DNA from: Prevotellaceae bacterium UBA3627
Lineage (GTDB): Bacteria > Bacteroidota > Bacteroidia > Bacteroidales > Bacteroidaceae
DNA length: 47,439 nucleotides
Assembly: GCA_002373375.1 (NCBI GenBank)
Contig: DFLE01000013.1
Location: forward strand, 376-47,814
Reading direction: 5' to 3'
In this document: piece after piece, positions 8,712-17,363 of the stretch
Numbering within the stretch: position 1 is the first letter of the stretch
Layout of the letters: every line of letters starts with the position of its first letter
Notes under the pieces: generated by a model
Database searches by the model: none
The model's input: the letters and a program-made list of their open reading frames with translations, nothing else
Told to the model about the DNA's origin: nothing
Made by a program: the position numbers and the translations under genes

Positions 8712-8732
8712 TACTTGCATACAAAAAAACTT

Positions 8733-8785
8733 ATGCACCGTGAAAAGTGTGCGCAACAATATATCGCGCCCTTTCCACGGTGCAT
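8733..8785. terminator. Inverted repeat between convergent genes
   Basis: ATGCACCGTGAAAAG (8733-8747) pairs with CTTTCCACGGTGCAT (8771-8785) with one mismatch, around a 23-nt loop that itself contains GCGC repeats. It separates the secreted-protein cluster (plus) from the four-helix-bundle gene (minus) and is a likely bidirectional terminator. Confidence 0.55.
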
Positions 8786-8871
8786 ATTTCATATAGAACA
8801 TTTCCCGAATGCCTCTTCTCTATGAAACATCTGGTTGTTTCGGGAATCTTGCAATAACAAAACTGGGTTAA

Positions 8872-9744
8872 CTACTCTATTCCTACCTGACGGAGCTTGT
8901 CTTTCAGGTGGGCGACCTCTGCACGAAGATTCTCTATCTCCTTACGCTGCTGAGATATCAGTTCTTTCTGACTGCCACGCTGCTCAAGGCGTGCCGCCGT
9001 CATACGCTCACGGATGCCACCCTCCGTGGTAAACTCACGGTCTTTCTTCTCAATGTATTTTGTCAACGCTGAGTCCACCTGATGACACAGACAGACAGCC
9101 ATATTCGCCAGTTCCTCATCATTCATCCTCGGTAACAACAGACTGTAATCTGCATATACACTATGGTGTCTGCAGAAGTCATGAAGCTGCTCAAACCGTG
9201 GATTACTGCCGTGCCACTCTGCCAGATGATGGCGCTTCAGATAGTCCAGATAATCCTCAAGCAGTTCCTTGTTACTGCCACGCGCAATGCCCAAAAGCTT
9301 AAGTTCCGTCTCTGCAGATGTTTGTCCGTCACTGCTGCCCTCAGCGATATTCTGCTTAGTGCTGCGTGCCGCCTGCACCATCTGGTCAACGGTGCGGTCA
9401 CCATATTTCGGAAAATAACGGCTACAGAACTCACACGTAAGCTGATACAACACATCGCTACGCTGATAAAACCGTAACTCCGTATAGACTACAGGTTTAC
9501 GCAGTGCGCTCGTCACACCGTCGGAATAATGCCTCACTACAGGCTGCCGACGACCGGAGAAACCGGAGGTTCCGGGATAACCGGAAGAACCGGGGTGGTG
9601 AGATTGACCGGGTTGACCGGAGGTTCCGGATTGTCCGGGTTGTCCGGATTGTCCGGAAAAACCGGAATTTCCGGAATTTCCGGGACCTCCGGAAGAGCTG
9701 GGACCTCCGGGAACATTAAAAATAGAATCGTTAATCATATTCAT
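8872..9744 (-). CDS. Four-helix-bundle suffix-domain protein with a collagen-like Gly-X-X N-terminus
   Basis: The 290-residue protein resembles the 23S-rRNA-intervening-sequence (S23/IVP) four-helix-bundle family with its C-terminal suffix domain. Residues about 95-180 show the core: YQLTCEFCSRYFPKYGDRTVDQM, then ARSTKQNIAEGSSDGQ, then ARGSNKELLEDYLDYL. A coiled-coil-like Glu/Arg/Gln-rich tail follows (residues about 245-288). Residues 12-65 are a Gly-X-X run (GNSGNSGFSGQSGQPGQSG and similar), coded by 9-bp CCGG repeats. The core function of this family is unknown, and the members are often found in mobile or variable contexts. The start could be Met1 or Met3. Confidence 0.82.
   Translation of the reverse strand: MNMINDSIFNVPGGPSSSGGPGNSGNSGFSGQSGQPGQSGTSGQPGQSHHPGSSGYPGTSGFSGRRQPVVRHYSDGVTSALRKPVVYTELRFYQRSDVLYQLTCEFCSRYFPKYGDRTVDQMVQAARSTKQNIAEGSSDGQTSAETELKLLGIARGSNKELLEDYLDYLKRHHLAEWHGSNPRFEQLHDFCRHHSVYADYSLLLPRMNDEELANMAVCLCHQVDSALTKYIEKKDREFTTEGGIRERMTAARLEQRGSQKELISQQRKEIENLRAEVAHLKDKLRQVGIE
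9548..9713. repeat. 9-bp-period CCGG repeat in the four-helix-bundle gene
   Basis: CCGG recurs every 9 bp over much of this stretch (for example ccggattgt, ccgggttgt, ccggattgt, ccggaaaaa, ccggaattt from about 9631). The period of three codons makes a Gly-X-X peptide. The same pattern is inserted in metH (25445-25500) and mutS (33768-33826). Confidence 0.85.
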
Positions 9745-9778
9745 TGCTTTGTTATACTATCATCATGCTGCACCCAGC

Positions 9779-11944
9779 TTATTTGAAAAGCAACGGTGCC
9801 ATCTCCTTCAGGCTCCTGCGCCATGTAAGGAACTCATGAGCAGTACCCTCTGATATCAGTCCGTGAACATTGAAACCTGCTGATTTTAAGGCTTCTACAC
9901 TCTTTTTGATACCATCGGGGTTTTCCTTGCTGCCACAACTCTCGAAGATTAGGCGCACTGACTTTGGGTCCTTGATATCCTCTGGCATATAGGTACCGCC
10001 GCTGAACAGTCCCCAATAGCCGAACACCTCCGGGCGGCGCATGGTTATCAGTTTTGTCTCCATGCCACCCATTGACAACCCTGCCATGGCACGATGCCAC
10101 TTGTCTGCCTTTGTCAAGTAGTTGGCGTCGATATATGGTATCAGCTCATCAATGAGCACAGTCTCAAACTCCTTGGCAGTGAACTTGCCTATACCGCCGA
10201 ACTTCACATCATTGGTGAGTCCGTAAGCCATGACAACGATAAACGGCTTCACCTTACCGTCGGCAATGAGGTTGTCCATTATCTCTCCCGTGCAGCCCTG
10301 CACAGACCAGCTTGTCTCGTTCTCACCCCAGCCATGCTGCAGGTACAGCACAGGGTAGCGCTCCTGTCTGCCCTTCACCAGCTTGCCATAGCCTGCGGGC
10401 AGATATACCGTAGCCTCCTGCATCTTGTCCAGACTCTTGGAATAGAACCTCACCTTCGCCAGCGTTCCATGAGGGATATCCGTGCGCAAGGCATAGAAGT
10501 CCTGGTCGGGCGCTGGTATCTCTATGCCACTCTCCCAACGGCATCCACCGAAGAAATTATGTGTGCCGGGGTCATTAAACACGCCGCCGTCAATGGTAAT
10601 ATGGTAATAGTGAAAGCCCGGATCCATCGGTCCGTCTGTCGTTCCTACCCACACGCCATCCTTATCCTTACGCAGCACGGTTCCACCGCGGCCACCCAGT
10701 CCAAGACTCACGATTACCGACTTCGCTTCTGGCGCTACCACACGGAAACGCGCATAGCCCTCCGAGTTAACCATAGGATACTGCTGTCCCGGCTGATTCA
10801 GTTTGTTAGGAGTGAAGTCTTCCTTCGGCTGAACATTATCCATCGCAGCGTTGAAATCGCGGATAATCCTCAGCGAGCGCTTCGCCTTGTAGTTTTCGTC
10901 AAATGGCAGCGGATGGTTGTTTGCACCCAGCCAGGAGTCCTTGTCGCTGAGGTTCCAGAATGTCACATTGTCTATCACATCCTTATGTCTGCGCAGCACC
11001 TTGAAGATACGTGCATACTGGTCTTCCTGCAGCGTCTGCATATAACCAGCCAGCGGCTTTGCCTCACCACGTGAGAACGCCAGCTGACCGCCGCTCTCAG
11101 TATTGGTGCGCAGGTCGAGTTCGGTGATGTGTATATGACTTACTATCTCTGAAAAACGAGTGATGGCCTTGTCGAGCAGTTCCTCGTCAGGGAAATAGAT
11201 GTTATAGTGTCCCTGCATACCTATTCCATCAATAGGAACGCCTGCCTCCTTCATCTTCTTCACCATCTCATATATACGCTCTCGCTTGCCAGGGTCCACG
11301 GTGCTGTAGTCATTATAGAACAGCAGGGCATCAGGGTCTGCCTCGCGTGCAAACTCAAATGCCTTGGCTATGAACTCTTCGCCACAGAGCTGGTAGTGGC
11401 GGCTCTGACGATAAGGGTTAGGCTCCTGTCCATGTCTTGGACTACCGCCGTCGGCTATAGCCTCGTTCACCACATCCCACGCATACACCACGTCCTTGTA
11501 ACGGTTGACAACGGTATGGATATGCTCGCGCAGACGCTCATAGAACACTTCTTTCTTTACCGGCTTACCCTTCTTATCCACGAACATCCAGTCTGCAAAC
11601 TGCGAGTGCCAGCACAGGCAGTGACCGCGCATCTTTATGCCGTTCTCACGGCAAAAGTTAGCTATCTTGTCTGCCCTCTCGAAGTTCCACACACCCTCTT
11701 TCGGATGTATCATGCCCGGCTTCCAGTCGTTCTCGGCCGTCACACTGTTATACTGTTTCTTGATGATAGCCATCTGTGCCTCGTCAGAAACATTACGTTG
11801 GTTAACTGCCACTCCGACGGTAAAATAGTCCTTGTAGGCATCTTTCAATCCCGGACCTGCCGCATAATCAGCAGCACGTCTCCACTGCGCCGAGGCTGTC
11901 ATGCTTCCGGCAATAAGCGATAACGCTAAGAGAAAAGTCTTCAT
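9779..11944 (-). CDS. Bifunctional GH10 endo-beta-1,4-xylanase / CE1 feruloyl esterase
   Basis: A secreted two-enzyme protein that cuts the xylan backbone and releases ferulate from arabinoxylan. The start at 11944 gives a signal peptide (MKTFLLALSLIAGSMTASAQ) and 721 residues. The GH10 domain covers residues about 25-365, with the acid/base Glu161 in WDVVNEAI and the nucleophile Glu275 in HITELDLR. A beta-sandwich spacer (about 385-480) leads to a CE1 alpha/beta-hydrolase domain (about 490-721), with Ser624 in GLSMGG and His703 in GTAHEF. The architecture matches the Xyn10D-Fae1A type described from Prevotella ruminicola. It is a lone gene, without SusC/D-like neighbours in this window. Confidence 0.95.
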   Translation of the reverse strand: MKTFLLALSLIAGSMTASAQWRRAADYAAGPGLKDAYKDYFTVGVAVNQRNVSDEAQMAIIKKQYNSVTAENDWKPGMIHPKEGVWNFERADKIANFCRENGIKMRGHCLCWHSQFADWMFVDKKGKPVKKEVFYERLREHIHTVVNRYKDVVYAWDVVNEAIADGGSPRHGQEPNPYRQSRHYQLCGEEFIAKAFEFAREADPDALLFYNDYSTVDPGKRERIYEMVKKMKEAGVPIDGIGMQGHYNIYFPDEELLDKAITRFSEIVSHIHITELDLRTNTESGGQLAFSRGEAKPLAGYMQTLQEDQYARIFKVLRRHKDVIDNVTFWNLSDKDSWLGANNHPLPFDENYKAKRSLRIIRDFNAAMDNVQPKEDFTPNKLNQPGQQYPMVNSEGYARFRVVAPEAKSVIVSLGLGGRGGTVLRKDKDGVWVGTTDGPMDPGFHYYHITIDGGVFNDPGTHNFFGGCRWESGIEIPAPDQDFYALRTDIPHGTLAKVRFYSKSLDKMQEATVYLPAGYGKLVKGRQERYPVLYLQHGWGENETSWSVQGCTGEIMDNLIADGKVKPFIVVMAYGLTNDVKFGGIGKFTAKEFETVLIDELIPYIDANYLTKADKWHRAMAGLSMGGMETKLITMRRPEVFGYWGLFSGGTYMPEDIKDPKSVRLIFESCGSKENPDGIKKSVEALKSAGFNVHGLISEGTAHEFLTWRRSLKEMAPLLFK

Positions 11945-12010
11945 AATAACTCTGTTTTGGTTTTTGTTAATCAATTCTGTGTTTCGTAATCTTCTGTCTC
12001 ACCCAGGTAA

Positions 12011-12018
12011 CAAAGTTA
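12011..12018 (-). promoter_or_regulatory. Minus-7 element of the GH10-CE1 gene
   Basis: On the minus strand TAACTTTG (12018-12011) lies 67 bp before the start codon and fits TAnnTTTG. A matching TTTG box at 19-20 bp is not visible. Confidence 0.5.
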
Positions 12019-12121
12019 TGTATTATGTAGTCAGTTGTTTTCAGGTTGTTAGTTGTAAATCCTACCACAAATTTACTAATTATTTTCCATACGACAAAAA
12101 GAATGATGTACACTTGATTTA

Positions 12122-12153
12122 TTTGATTGTATGAGAAAGATTTTGTAAATTTG
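12122..12153 (+). promoter_or_regulatory. Strong Bacteroidota-type promoter upstream of uvrC
   Basis: TTTG (12122-12125), 20 bp, TAAATTTG (12146-12153): one of the best matches in the window. It would make a leader of about 400 nt before uvrC. The stretch 12160-12540 has no convincing gene. It contains degenerate repeats built on aattcg and acgaata (12310-12505), so it may be a long untranslated leader or a separate small RNA. Confidence 0.65.
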
Positions 12154-12544
12154 CAACGTTGTAACAACGCTCCCTACCCTTTCCTGGCGCTACTTACATA
12201 CGTATGGTTCACAGTGTATTGTCAATACGCACCCGAAATCTCTTGAACTGAATTTGCACGAGCCATCAATGCCATATATCGGCAAATATCTGCAGCAAGC
12301 ACTCGGACAATACGAATAAATAAGGCAAACGCAAGCATAACGTATCTAACAAACAAGTTTACGATGCAAATAGAAGAAACTATTCGGGCAATTCGGAAAT
12401 TCAGAACGAAACAATTTAGACGAACACGAATAACGCTGATAGCACGAATAACTCTTGAATACGAGTCTTATCATAATCGGACAATTCGTGTAATTCGAAA
12501 CAGAAACAAAAACAGGAAAGCCAGTATTTATGCGGCTTAAGAGC

Positions 12545-12560
12545 TGTTTCACGTGAAACA
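12545..12560 (+). promoter_or_regulatory. parS: parS site (perfect)
   Basis: TGTTTCACGTGAAACA is an exact match to the widely conserved ParB/Spo0J binding site. It ends 6 bp before the uvrC start, so ParB loading here could also affect uvrC transcription. Confidence 0.92.
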
Positions 12561-12566
12561 AAGATA

Positions 12567-14444
12567 ATGACAAAGGAAGAAAACATACAGAGATTGGAGA
12601 GACTGAAACAGATAGTTCTCAGTCTGCCAGAGAAGCCCGGTTCCTATCAATATTATGACAGGGACGGTGTTATAATATATGTAGGTAAGGCGAAGAACCT
12701 AAAAGCACGCGTCTCATCGTATTTCCATAAAGAAGTGGACAGATTCAAGACAAAGGTACTGGTATCGAAGATATGGAATATTTCATACACTGTGGTAAGC
12801 ACAGAAGAGGATGCCCTGCTGCTTGAGAATGCTCTGATAAAGAAATACAATCCACGATACAACGTATTACTGAAAGATGGTAAGACATATCCATCTATAT
12901 GCGTAACCAACGAGGAATACCCACGAATATTCAAGACACGACAGATAAACAGGAAGCACGGTACTTATTATGGACCCTACTCTCACCTGGGGTCCATGTA
13001 CACCATACTGGAACTGATACATAAGCTATATAAACCACGAACCTGCCGACTGCCGCTGTCAAGAAAGAGCATAAAGGAAGGTAAGTTTCAGACCTGTCTG
13101 GAATACCATATAAAGAACTGCATGGCTCCGTGCGTGGACAGACAGTCATGGGATGCATATCAGCAGAATATCATGATGGCACGGGAGATACTGAAGGGAA
13201 ATACGCGAAAACTGAGCCAGATGGTATATGACGAAATGATGCGCAAGGCCGAGGAAATGAAGTTCGAGGAGGCCGAAGAGCTGAAGCGTCAATATATGAT
13301 GATAGAACAGTTCTGCGCAAAGAGTGAGGTGGTGAGTCATACCATAACAGATGTTGATGTATTCTGCATAGATGACGACGACAACCGCCAGAATGCGTTT
13401 ATAAACTATATGCACGTAACCAACGGTACAATAAACCAGTCGTTCACGTACGAATATAAACGTAAGCTCGAGGAAACCGACGAGGACCTGCTACTCAGCG
13501 CTATCATCGAGATACGCGAGCGTTTTCACAGTAAGGCAAAGGAGATAATTGTCCCCTTCCCCATTGACTGGCAGATGGACGACGCTACCTTCTTCACCCC
13601 GCAGCGTGGCGATAAACACCACCTGCTAGAGCTTTCGCTGATGAACTGTAAGCAGTATCGAATAGACCGATTGAAACAGGCGGACAAGCTGAACCCTGAG
13701 CAGAAATACACGCGACTGATGAAGGAGCTGCAGGACAAGCTCGGACTACAGAAACTACCCTATCGCATCGAATTATTTGACAACTCCAACATCTCTGGTT
13801 CGGATGCCGTGGCAGGAATGGTAGTATACAAAGGTATGAAGAAGAGCAAGCAGGACTACCGCAAGTACAACATAAAGACAGTAGAAGGTCCCGACGATTA
13901 CGCCTCAATGCAAGAGGTAACTTTCCGTCGCTATCGCGACGGTGAAGACCTTCCAGACCTTATAATATGTGACGGCGGCATCGGACAGATGCACTGCGTA
14001 CGCGAAGTAGTGGAAGACCAGCTGCATCTTAACATCCCCATCGCAGGTTTAGCAAAGAACGACAAACACCGCACCCAGGAACTCCTGTTCCTGAAAGATA
14101 ACGGTGCCGGCGAAAAAGAAACCATAACAATACAGCTGAAACCAGAGAGCGAACTCTTCAAGATTCTGACACAGATGCAGGACGAGGTACACCGCTATGC
14201 CATCAGTTTCCACCGAGACAAACGTTCGAAACACGCCCTGCAATCCGAACTCGACAACATCCCGGGCATCGGACCGAAGACAAAAGAGATACTACTGCAG
14301 AAATACAAAACCGTAAAAAATATCCGCGCCGCCTGCAGCGGCGCCCCCTCCGACGTCACCGCCCTAATCGGACCAGTCAAAGCCAAAGTTCTAACTGACT
14401 ATTTTTTAGAAAATAACAGAGAGAATGTTTCACGTGGAACATAA
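12567..14444 (+). CDS. uvrC: Excinuclease ABC subunit C
   Basis: UvrC makes the two incisions around a lesion in nucleotide excision repair after UvrAB recognition. The 625-residue protein has the GIY-YIG nuclease at the N-terminus (PGSYQYYDRDGVIIYVGKAKNLKARV, residues about 20-45), a UVR motif (FEEAEELKRQYMMIEQF, about 233-249), the RNase H-like endonuclease region (FDNSNISGSDAVAGMVVY, about 405-422), and a helix-hairpin-helix at the end (IPGIGPKTKEILLQKYKTV). Length is normal. It is bracketed by parS sites: one just before the start, and another that forms its last codons (VSRGT). In Bacteroides, genes such as dtd and mazG often follow uvrC; here deoC follows directly. Confidence 0.97.
   Translation: MTKEENIQRLERLKQIVLSLPEKPGSYQYYDRDGVIIYVGKAKNLKARVSSYFHKEVDRFKTKVLVSKIWNISYTVVSTEEDALLLENALIKKYNPRYNVLLKDGKTYPSICVTNEEYPRIFKTRQINRKHGTYYGPYSHLGSMYTILELIHKLYKPRTCRLPLSRKSIKEGKFQTCLEYHIKNCMAPCVDRQSWDAYQQNIMMAREILKGNTRKLSQMVYDEMMRKAEEMKFEEAEELKRQYMMIEQFCAKSEVVSHTITDVDVFCIDDDDNRQNAFINYMHVTNGTINQSFTYEYKRKLEETDEDLLLSAIIEIRERFHSKAKEIIVPFPIDWQMDDATFFTPQRGDKHHLLELSLMNCKQYRIDRLKQADKLNPEQKYTRLMKELQDKLGLQKLPYRIELFDNSNISGSDAVAGMVVYKGMKKSKQDYRKYNIKTVEGPDDYASMQEVTFRRYRDGEDLPDLIICDGGIGQMHCVREVVEDQLHLNIPIAGLAKNDKHRTQELLFLKDNGAGEKETITIQLKPESELFKILTQMQDEVHRYAISFHRDKRSKHALQSELDNIPGIGPKTKEILLQKYKTVKNIRAACSGAPSDVTALIGPVKAKVLTDYFLENNRENVSRGT
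14426..14441 (+). promoter_or_regulatory. parS: parS-like site inside the 3' end of uvrC
   Basis: TGTTTCACGTGGAACA differs from the parS consensus at one position. It lies in frame at the end of uvrC and codes VSRGT before the stop. Confidence 0.82.
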
Positions 14445-14445
14445 A

Positions 14446-14512
14446 CCACTTCACAACCCCTCCCACGACCACTCCCCTTAATCCCCTCCCGAGGGAGGGG
14501 AGATAATATGGG
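14446..14512. repeat. CCCTCCC hairpin repeat after uvrC
   Basis: A C-rich stretch ends in CCCCTCCCGAGGGAGGGGAG (14484-14503), a GC hairpin of the family also found at 1.1, 15.5, 37.6-37.9, 41.0 and 42.9 kb. It could terminate uvrC transcription. Confidence 0.6.
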
Positions 14513-14593
14513 ATATCCGTTCGTAGCACAAATACATGAAATATAAAAGATAAACTAACGAATTCTGGCGGACTGGCCAATTAAAACGAATTT

Positions 14594-14609
14594 TGTTTCA
14601 CGTGAAACA
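14594..14609 (+). promoter_or_regulatory. parS: parS site (perfect)
   Basis: TGTTTCACGTGAAACA again matches the consensus exactly. It lies 39 bp before the deoC start. Confidence 0.92.
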
Positions 14610-14648
14610 TTGGTATTATAAGTTATAGATTATTAACACTTTATAGAT

Positions 14649-15455
14649 ATGAAGAAAATTGAAGAAATTATCAGTAAAGCAGCAGAGAATGATACTCTGG
14701 ATGTAAAGAGATTTTTATTTGGAAGTATGGATTTTACCACACTGAAATGTACCGACAGCGAGCAATCGGTGATGGCTTTCGTAGAAAGGGTGAATGCATG
14801 GGATAATGAGCACCCTGATTTGCCCCACCCTGCAGCGGTGTGTGTATATCCTTGTTTTGCAGAAATAGTAAACGAGTGTCTTGATGTGGAAGGTGTAGAG
14901 ATAGCATGTGTATCAGGAGGCTTCCCTTCTTCTCAGACATTTGCTGAGGTAAAAACAGTTGAGACTGCCCTTGCACTGAAAGACGGTGCTACCGAAATAG
15001 ACATGGTGCTGTCAGTAGGAAAGTTTCTGAGCGGAGACATGGAGAGTGTGACAGATGAGATAAAAGAGATGAAATCTGTATGCGACGGTTATGGAGCAAA
15101 ACTGAAAGTGATACTTGAGACCGGTTGTCTAGTGACAGAGGATAACATTCGCAAGGCTTCAAGAATTGCAATGGAGGCTGGAGCAGATTTTATAAAGACA
15201 AGCACCGGCAAAGAGAAAATCGGAGCTACTCCTGAAGCTGCACTCTGGATGTGCGAAGAAATAAACGAATACTACAAGCGCGAAAACCGTAAGGTAGGTT
15301 TCAAGGCTGCGGGAGGAATTAATACCAGCATGGATGCCGTGATATATTATACTATAGTAAAAGAGGTGCTCGGCAAGGACTGGCTCTGTCATGACCTGTT
15401 CAGAATAGGGACATCACGCTTGGCTGATATTCTTATCGAGGAGTTGAAGGATTAA
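14649..15455 (+). CDS. deoC: Deoxyribose-phosphate aldolase
   Basis: DeoC splits 2-deoxyribose 5-phosphate into glyceraldehyde 3-phosphate and acetaldehyde in deoxynucleoside breakdown. The 268-residue protein is a class I aldolase. DFIKTSTG carries the expected Schiff-base Lys, GFKAAGGI the second active-site Lys, and EIDMVLSVG the conserved Asp. Length is normal for the longer DeoC subtype. It stands alone between a parS site and a terminator array, and is convergent with the polyprenyl synthase gene. Confidence 0.95.
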   Translation: MKKIEEIISKAAENDTLDVKRFLFGSMDFTTLKCTDSEQSVMAFVERVNAWDNEHPDLPHPAAVCVYPCFAEIVNECLDVEGVEIACVSGGFPSSQTFAEVKTVETALALKDGATEIDMVLSVGKFLSGDMESVTDEIKEMKSVCDGYGAKLKVILETGCLVTEDNIRKASRIAMEAGADFIKTSTGKEKIGATPEAALWMCEEINEYYKRENRKVGFKAAGGINTSMDAVIYYTIVKEVLGKDWLCHDLFRIGTSRLADILIEELKD

Positions 15456-15461
15456 AAATAA

Positions 15462-15564
15462 GAGACCCACCCCAACCCTCCCTGTGAGGGAGGGAGTACC
15501 TCCGGAAGAAAGGTTCTACGCCACTCAAAAGAAAAAAAACCTCCTCATCCCCTCCCTAAGGGAG
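15462..15564. repeat. Two CCCTCCC hairpin repeats after deoC
   Basis: One copy (15463-15495) has AGACCCACCCCAACC followed by CTCCCTGTGAGGGAGGGAG. A second, shorter copy around 15544-15569 has CCCCTCCCTAAGGGAGGG. The first matches the copies at 37.64 and 37.91 kb closely. Confidence 0.75.
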
Positions 15565-15579
15565 GGAGTGCTGAGAATA

Positions 15580-15705
15580 TGAAAGCTATAGAATGGAGGT
15601 GAGAAAGCTATCAAATTACAATAAGAAAGCATAGCTTTTACCTCATGAAAGGTATCGAATTAGAAAGTAAAAGCTATCACTTCAGAACACGAAGTGATAG
15701 CTTTT
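15580..15705. terminator. AAAGCTATC repeat array with terminator hairpin
   Basis: Several degenerate AAAGCTATC/AAAGCATAG units lead to a perfect 16-bp stem: TAAAAGCTATCACTTC (15667-15682), 7-nt loop, GAAGTGATAGCTTTTA (15690-15705), then T-rich sequence. Stem and loop are almost the same as those after mnmG. It lies between the convergent genes deoC and the polyprenyl synthase gene. Confidence 0.75.
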
Positions 15706-15805
15706 ATTTTGTCATTATTATTTTGCTATGTTACATTATAAATAATATGCCCCTGAGGAATCAGGAGACGTATAGAGAGTTATAACGCTTTCTAAAGACA
15801 AGAAA

Positions 15806-16783
15806 TCAGAATTCCCTGTTAATGCAATAATCAAGGTATGCAGTGAGAGCCTTCTTTATATCAGTCTGAGAGATGCTGTTAATAAACTGCAGACACTGAG
15901 CATGCAACTCCTGCATTTTTTGTTCGGCATAGGTTATGCCTCCATTATCTATAGTATAAGCAACAAGTTGCTGAATCTCCTCAGCAGAGGCAGAGAGTTG
16001 CTTCACTTTTTGCGCTATGCTCTTTATCCTCTCGTCATCAGAATGGAGCACCGCATATATGGCAGGGAGCGTAAGCTTACCCTCACGCATATCATTGCCG
16101 GTGGGCTTACCTATCTTTGATGAGGGGAAGTAGTCAAAGATGTCATCACGAATCTGGAAGATGGTGCCAAGAGTCTGACCGAAGTTCTCTGCCTGCTCCA
16201 TCCTCTGGGCATCAGCGCCAATGGAGAGCGCACCCATGGTGGCACACGCCTTAAAGAGAGCTGCCGTCTTCTGTCTGATGATATTGTAATACTCCTGTTC
16301 GCTGATGAGCTGCTGCTTGTTACTTGTCAGCTGCAGTATCTCACCGTCAGAGAGAGTCTGTCCCAGCTGCGACAAGTAGGTAATAATGTCAACCCTACCC
16401 GTCTTACACACAGAGAGAAGCGCAGTAGAAAGGATGTGGTCACCCACAAGCACTGCTATCTTATTGTCATACAAAGAGTTAACAGATTGTTGTCCACGTC
16501 TTTCATCAGCCTTGTCAACCACATCATCATGAACGAGCGAAGCGGTGTGTAGCAGTTCAAGAGCCACTGCGGCATGATATGTTGTGTCATTTACCTCTCC
16601 TAATGCTTTGGCTATCAACAATATGAGCATAGGTCTCATTTGTTTGCCTTTTTGCTTCTTGATGTGTTCAAGAGCAGAACCGAGTGCGCTGTCATTATGA
16701 GTCAGCGTTTTGTCAAATAATACCTTAAAACTGTCAAGTTCTGCCTCTATCGGATCTTTTATTATATTAAGAAACTCGTTCAC
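15806..16783 (-). CDS. ispB: Polyprenyl diphosphate synthase (trans-isoprenyl type)
   Basis: This enzyme lengthens farnesyl diphosphate with isopentenyl diphosphate to make the side chain of menaquinone. The 325-residue protein has both Asp-rich motifs: the first as VHDDVVDKADERRGQ (about residues 88-102), the second as FQIRDDIFDYFP (about 213-224). The chain length cannot be fixed from motifs alone. Length is normal. It is a single minus-strand gene, with a -7 element (CAAAATTA on the plus strand at 16816-16823) 33 bp upstream. Menaquinone made with this chain would feed the fumarate reductase at the left edge. Confidence 0.92.
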   Translation of the reverse strand: MNEFLNIIKDPIEAELDSFKVLFDKTLTHNDSALGSALEHIKKQKGKQMRPMLILLIAKALGEVNDTTYHAAVALELLHTASLVHDDVVDKADERRGQQSVNSLYDNKIAVLVGDHILSTALLSVCKTGRVDIITYLSQLGQTLSDGEILQLTSNKQQLISEQEYYNIIRQKTAALFKACATMGALSIGADAQRMEQAENFGQTLGTIFQIRDDIFDYFPSSKIGKPTGNDMREGKLTLPAIYAVLHSDDERIKSIAQKVKQLSASAEEIQQLVAYTIDNGGITYAEQKMQELHAQCLQFINSISQTDIKKALTAYLDYCINREF

Positions 16784-16915
16784 GTCTTTCTGTTGGAATA
16801 TTACTCTTTCAGATGCAAAATTACAAATTTTTTTTGGTATTTGTTTGATTATTAATGATTATTTGAATTTTTATTATTAATTTTGTTACTTGGGAGAAAG
16901 GGGGAGGAAAGGTGC

Positions 16916-16937
16916 TCGCTGTAATACAGCGACATAC
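16916..16937 (-). repeat. REP-like palindrome, family B
   Basis: TCGCTGTAATACAGCGA (16916-16932) is a perfect palindrome. On the minus strand it is preceded by the foot GTAT. Its core CTGTAATACAG is shared with three tandem copies at 46.24-46.46 kb, and in both places a GA-rich tract lies beside it. Confidence 0.7.
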
Positions 16938-16939
16938 AG

Positions 16940-17355
16940 GACAAAGAGGGAAAGGGAGGAAAAATGAAGGATGAGGGATGAGGGAGGAAGGAGGAAGGAG
17001 GAAGGAAGAAAGAAGAGGGAAGAAGGAAGAAAGAAGAGGGAAGAAGGAAGAAAGATGAGGGAGGAGGGAGAAAGGAAGAAAGAAGAGGGAAGAGGAAAGA
17101 AGGAAGAAAAAAGAGGGAAGAAGGAAGAGGGAAGAAGGAAGAAGGAAGAAAGAAGAGGGAGGAAGGAAGAAAGAAGAGGGAGGAAGGAAGAAAGAAGAGG
17201 GAAGAAGAAGGACTGAAAGAGGAAGGAAGGAAGAAGGACTGAAAGAGGAAGGAAGGAAGAGGAAGGAAGGAAGAGGAAAAGAAAGAGGAAAAGAAAGAGG
17301 AAAAGAAAGAGGAAAAGAAAGAGGAAAAGAAAGAGGAAAGAGATAAGGGAATAAA
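16940..17355 (+). repeat. 400-bp purine tract upstream of polA
   Basis: The plus strand is almost all G and A over about 400 bp, built from ggaagaaagaagag-type units, then a regular gaggaaaagaaa repeat near 17275-17340. No gene is likely here: the long minus-strand frames code only Ser/Phe/Leu/Pro and are a by-product of composition. No clear promoter box lies between this tract and polA. Confidence 0.8.
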
Positions 17356-17363
17356 AGTAATGG

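Noticed and set aside
12160..12325. Possible short gene ending in a plausible peptide (MPYIGKYLQQALGQYE)
   Set aside because: The open frame has no good start upstream of that Met, is very short, and shows no family match. Chance cannot be excluded.
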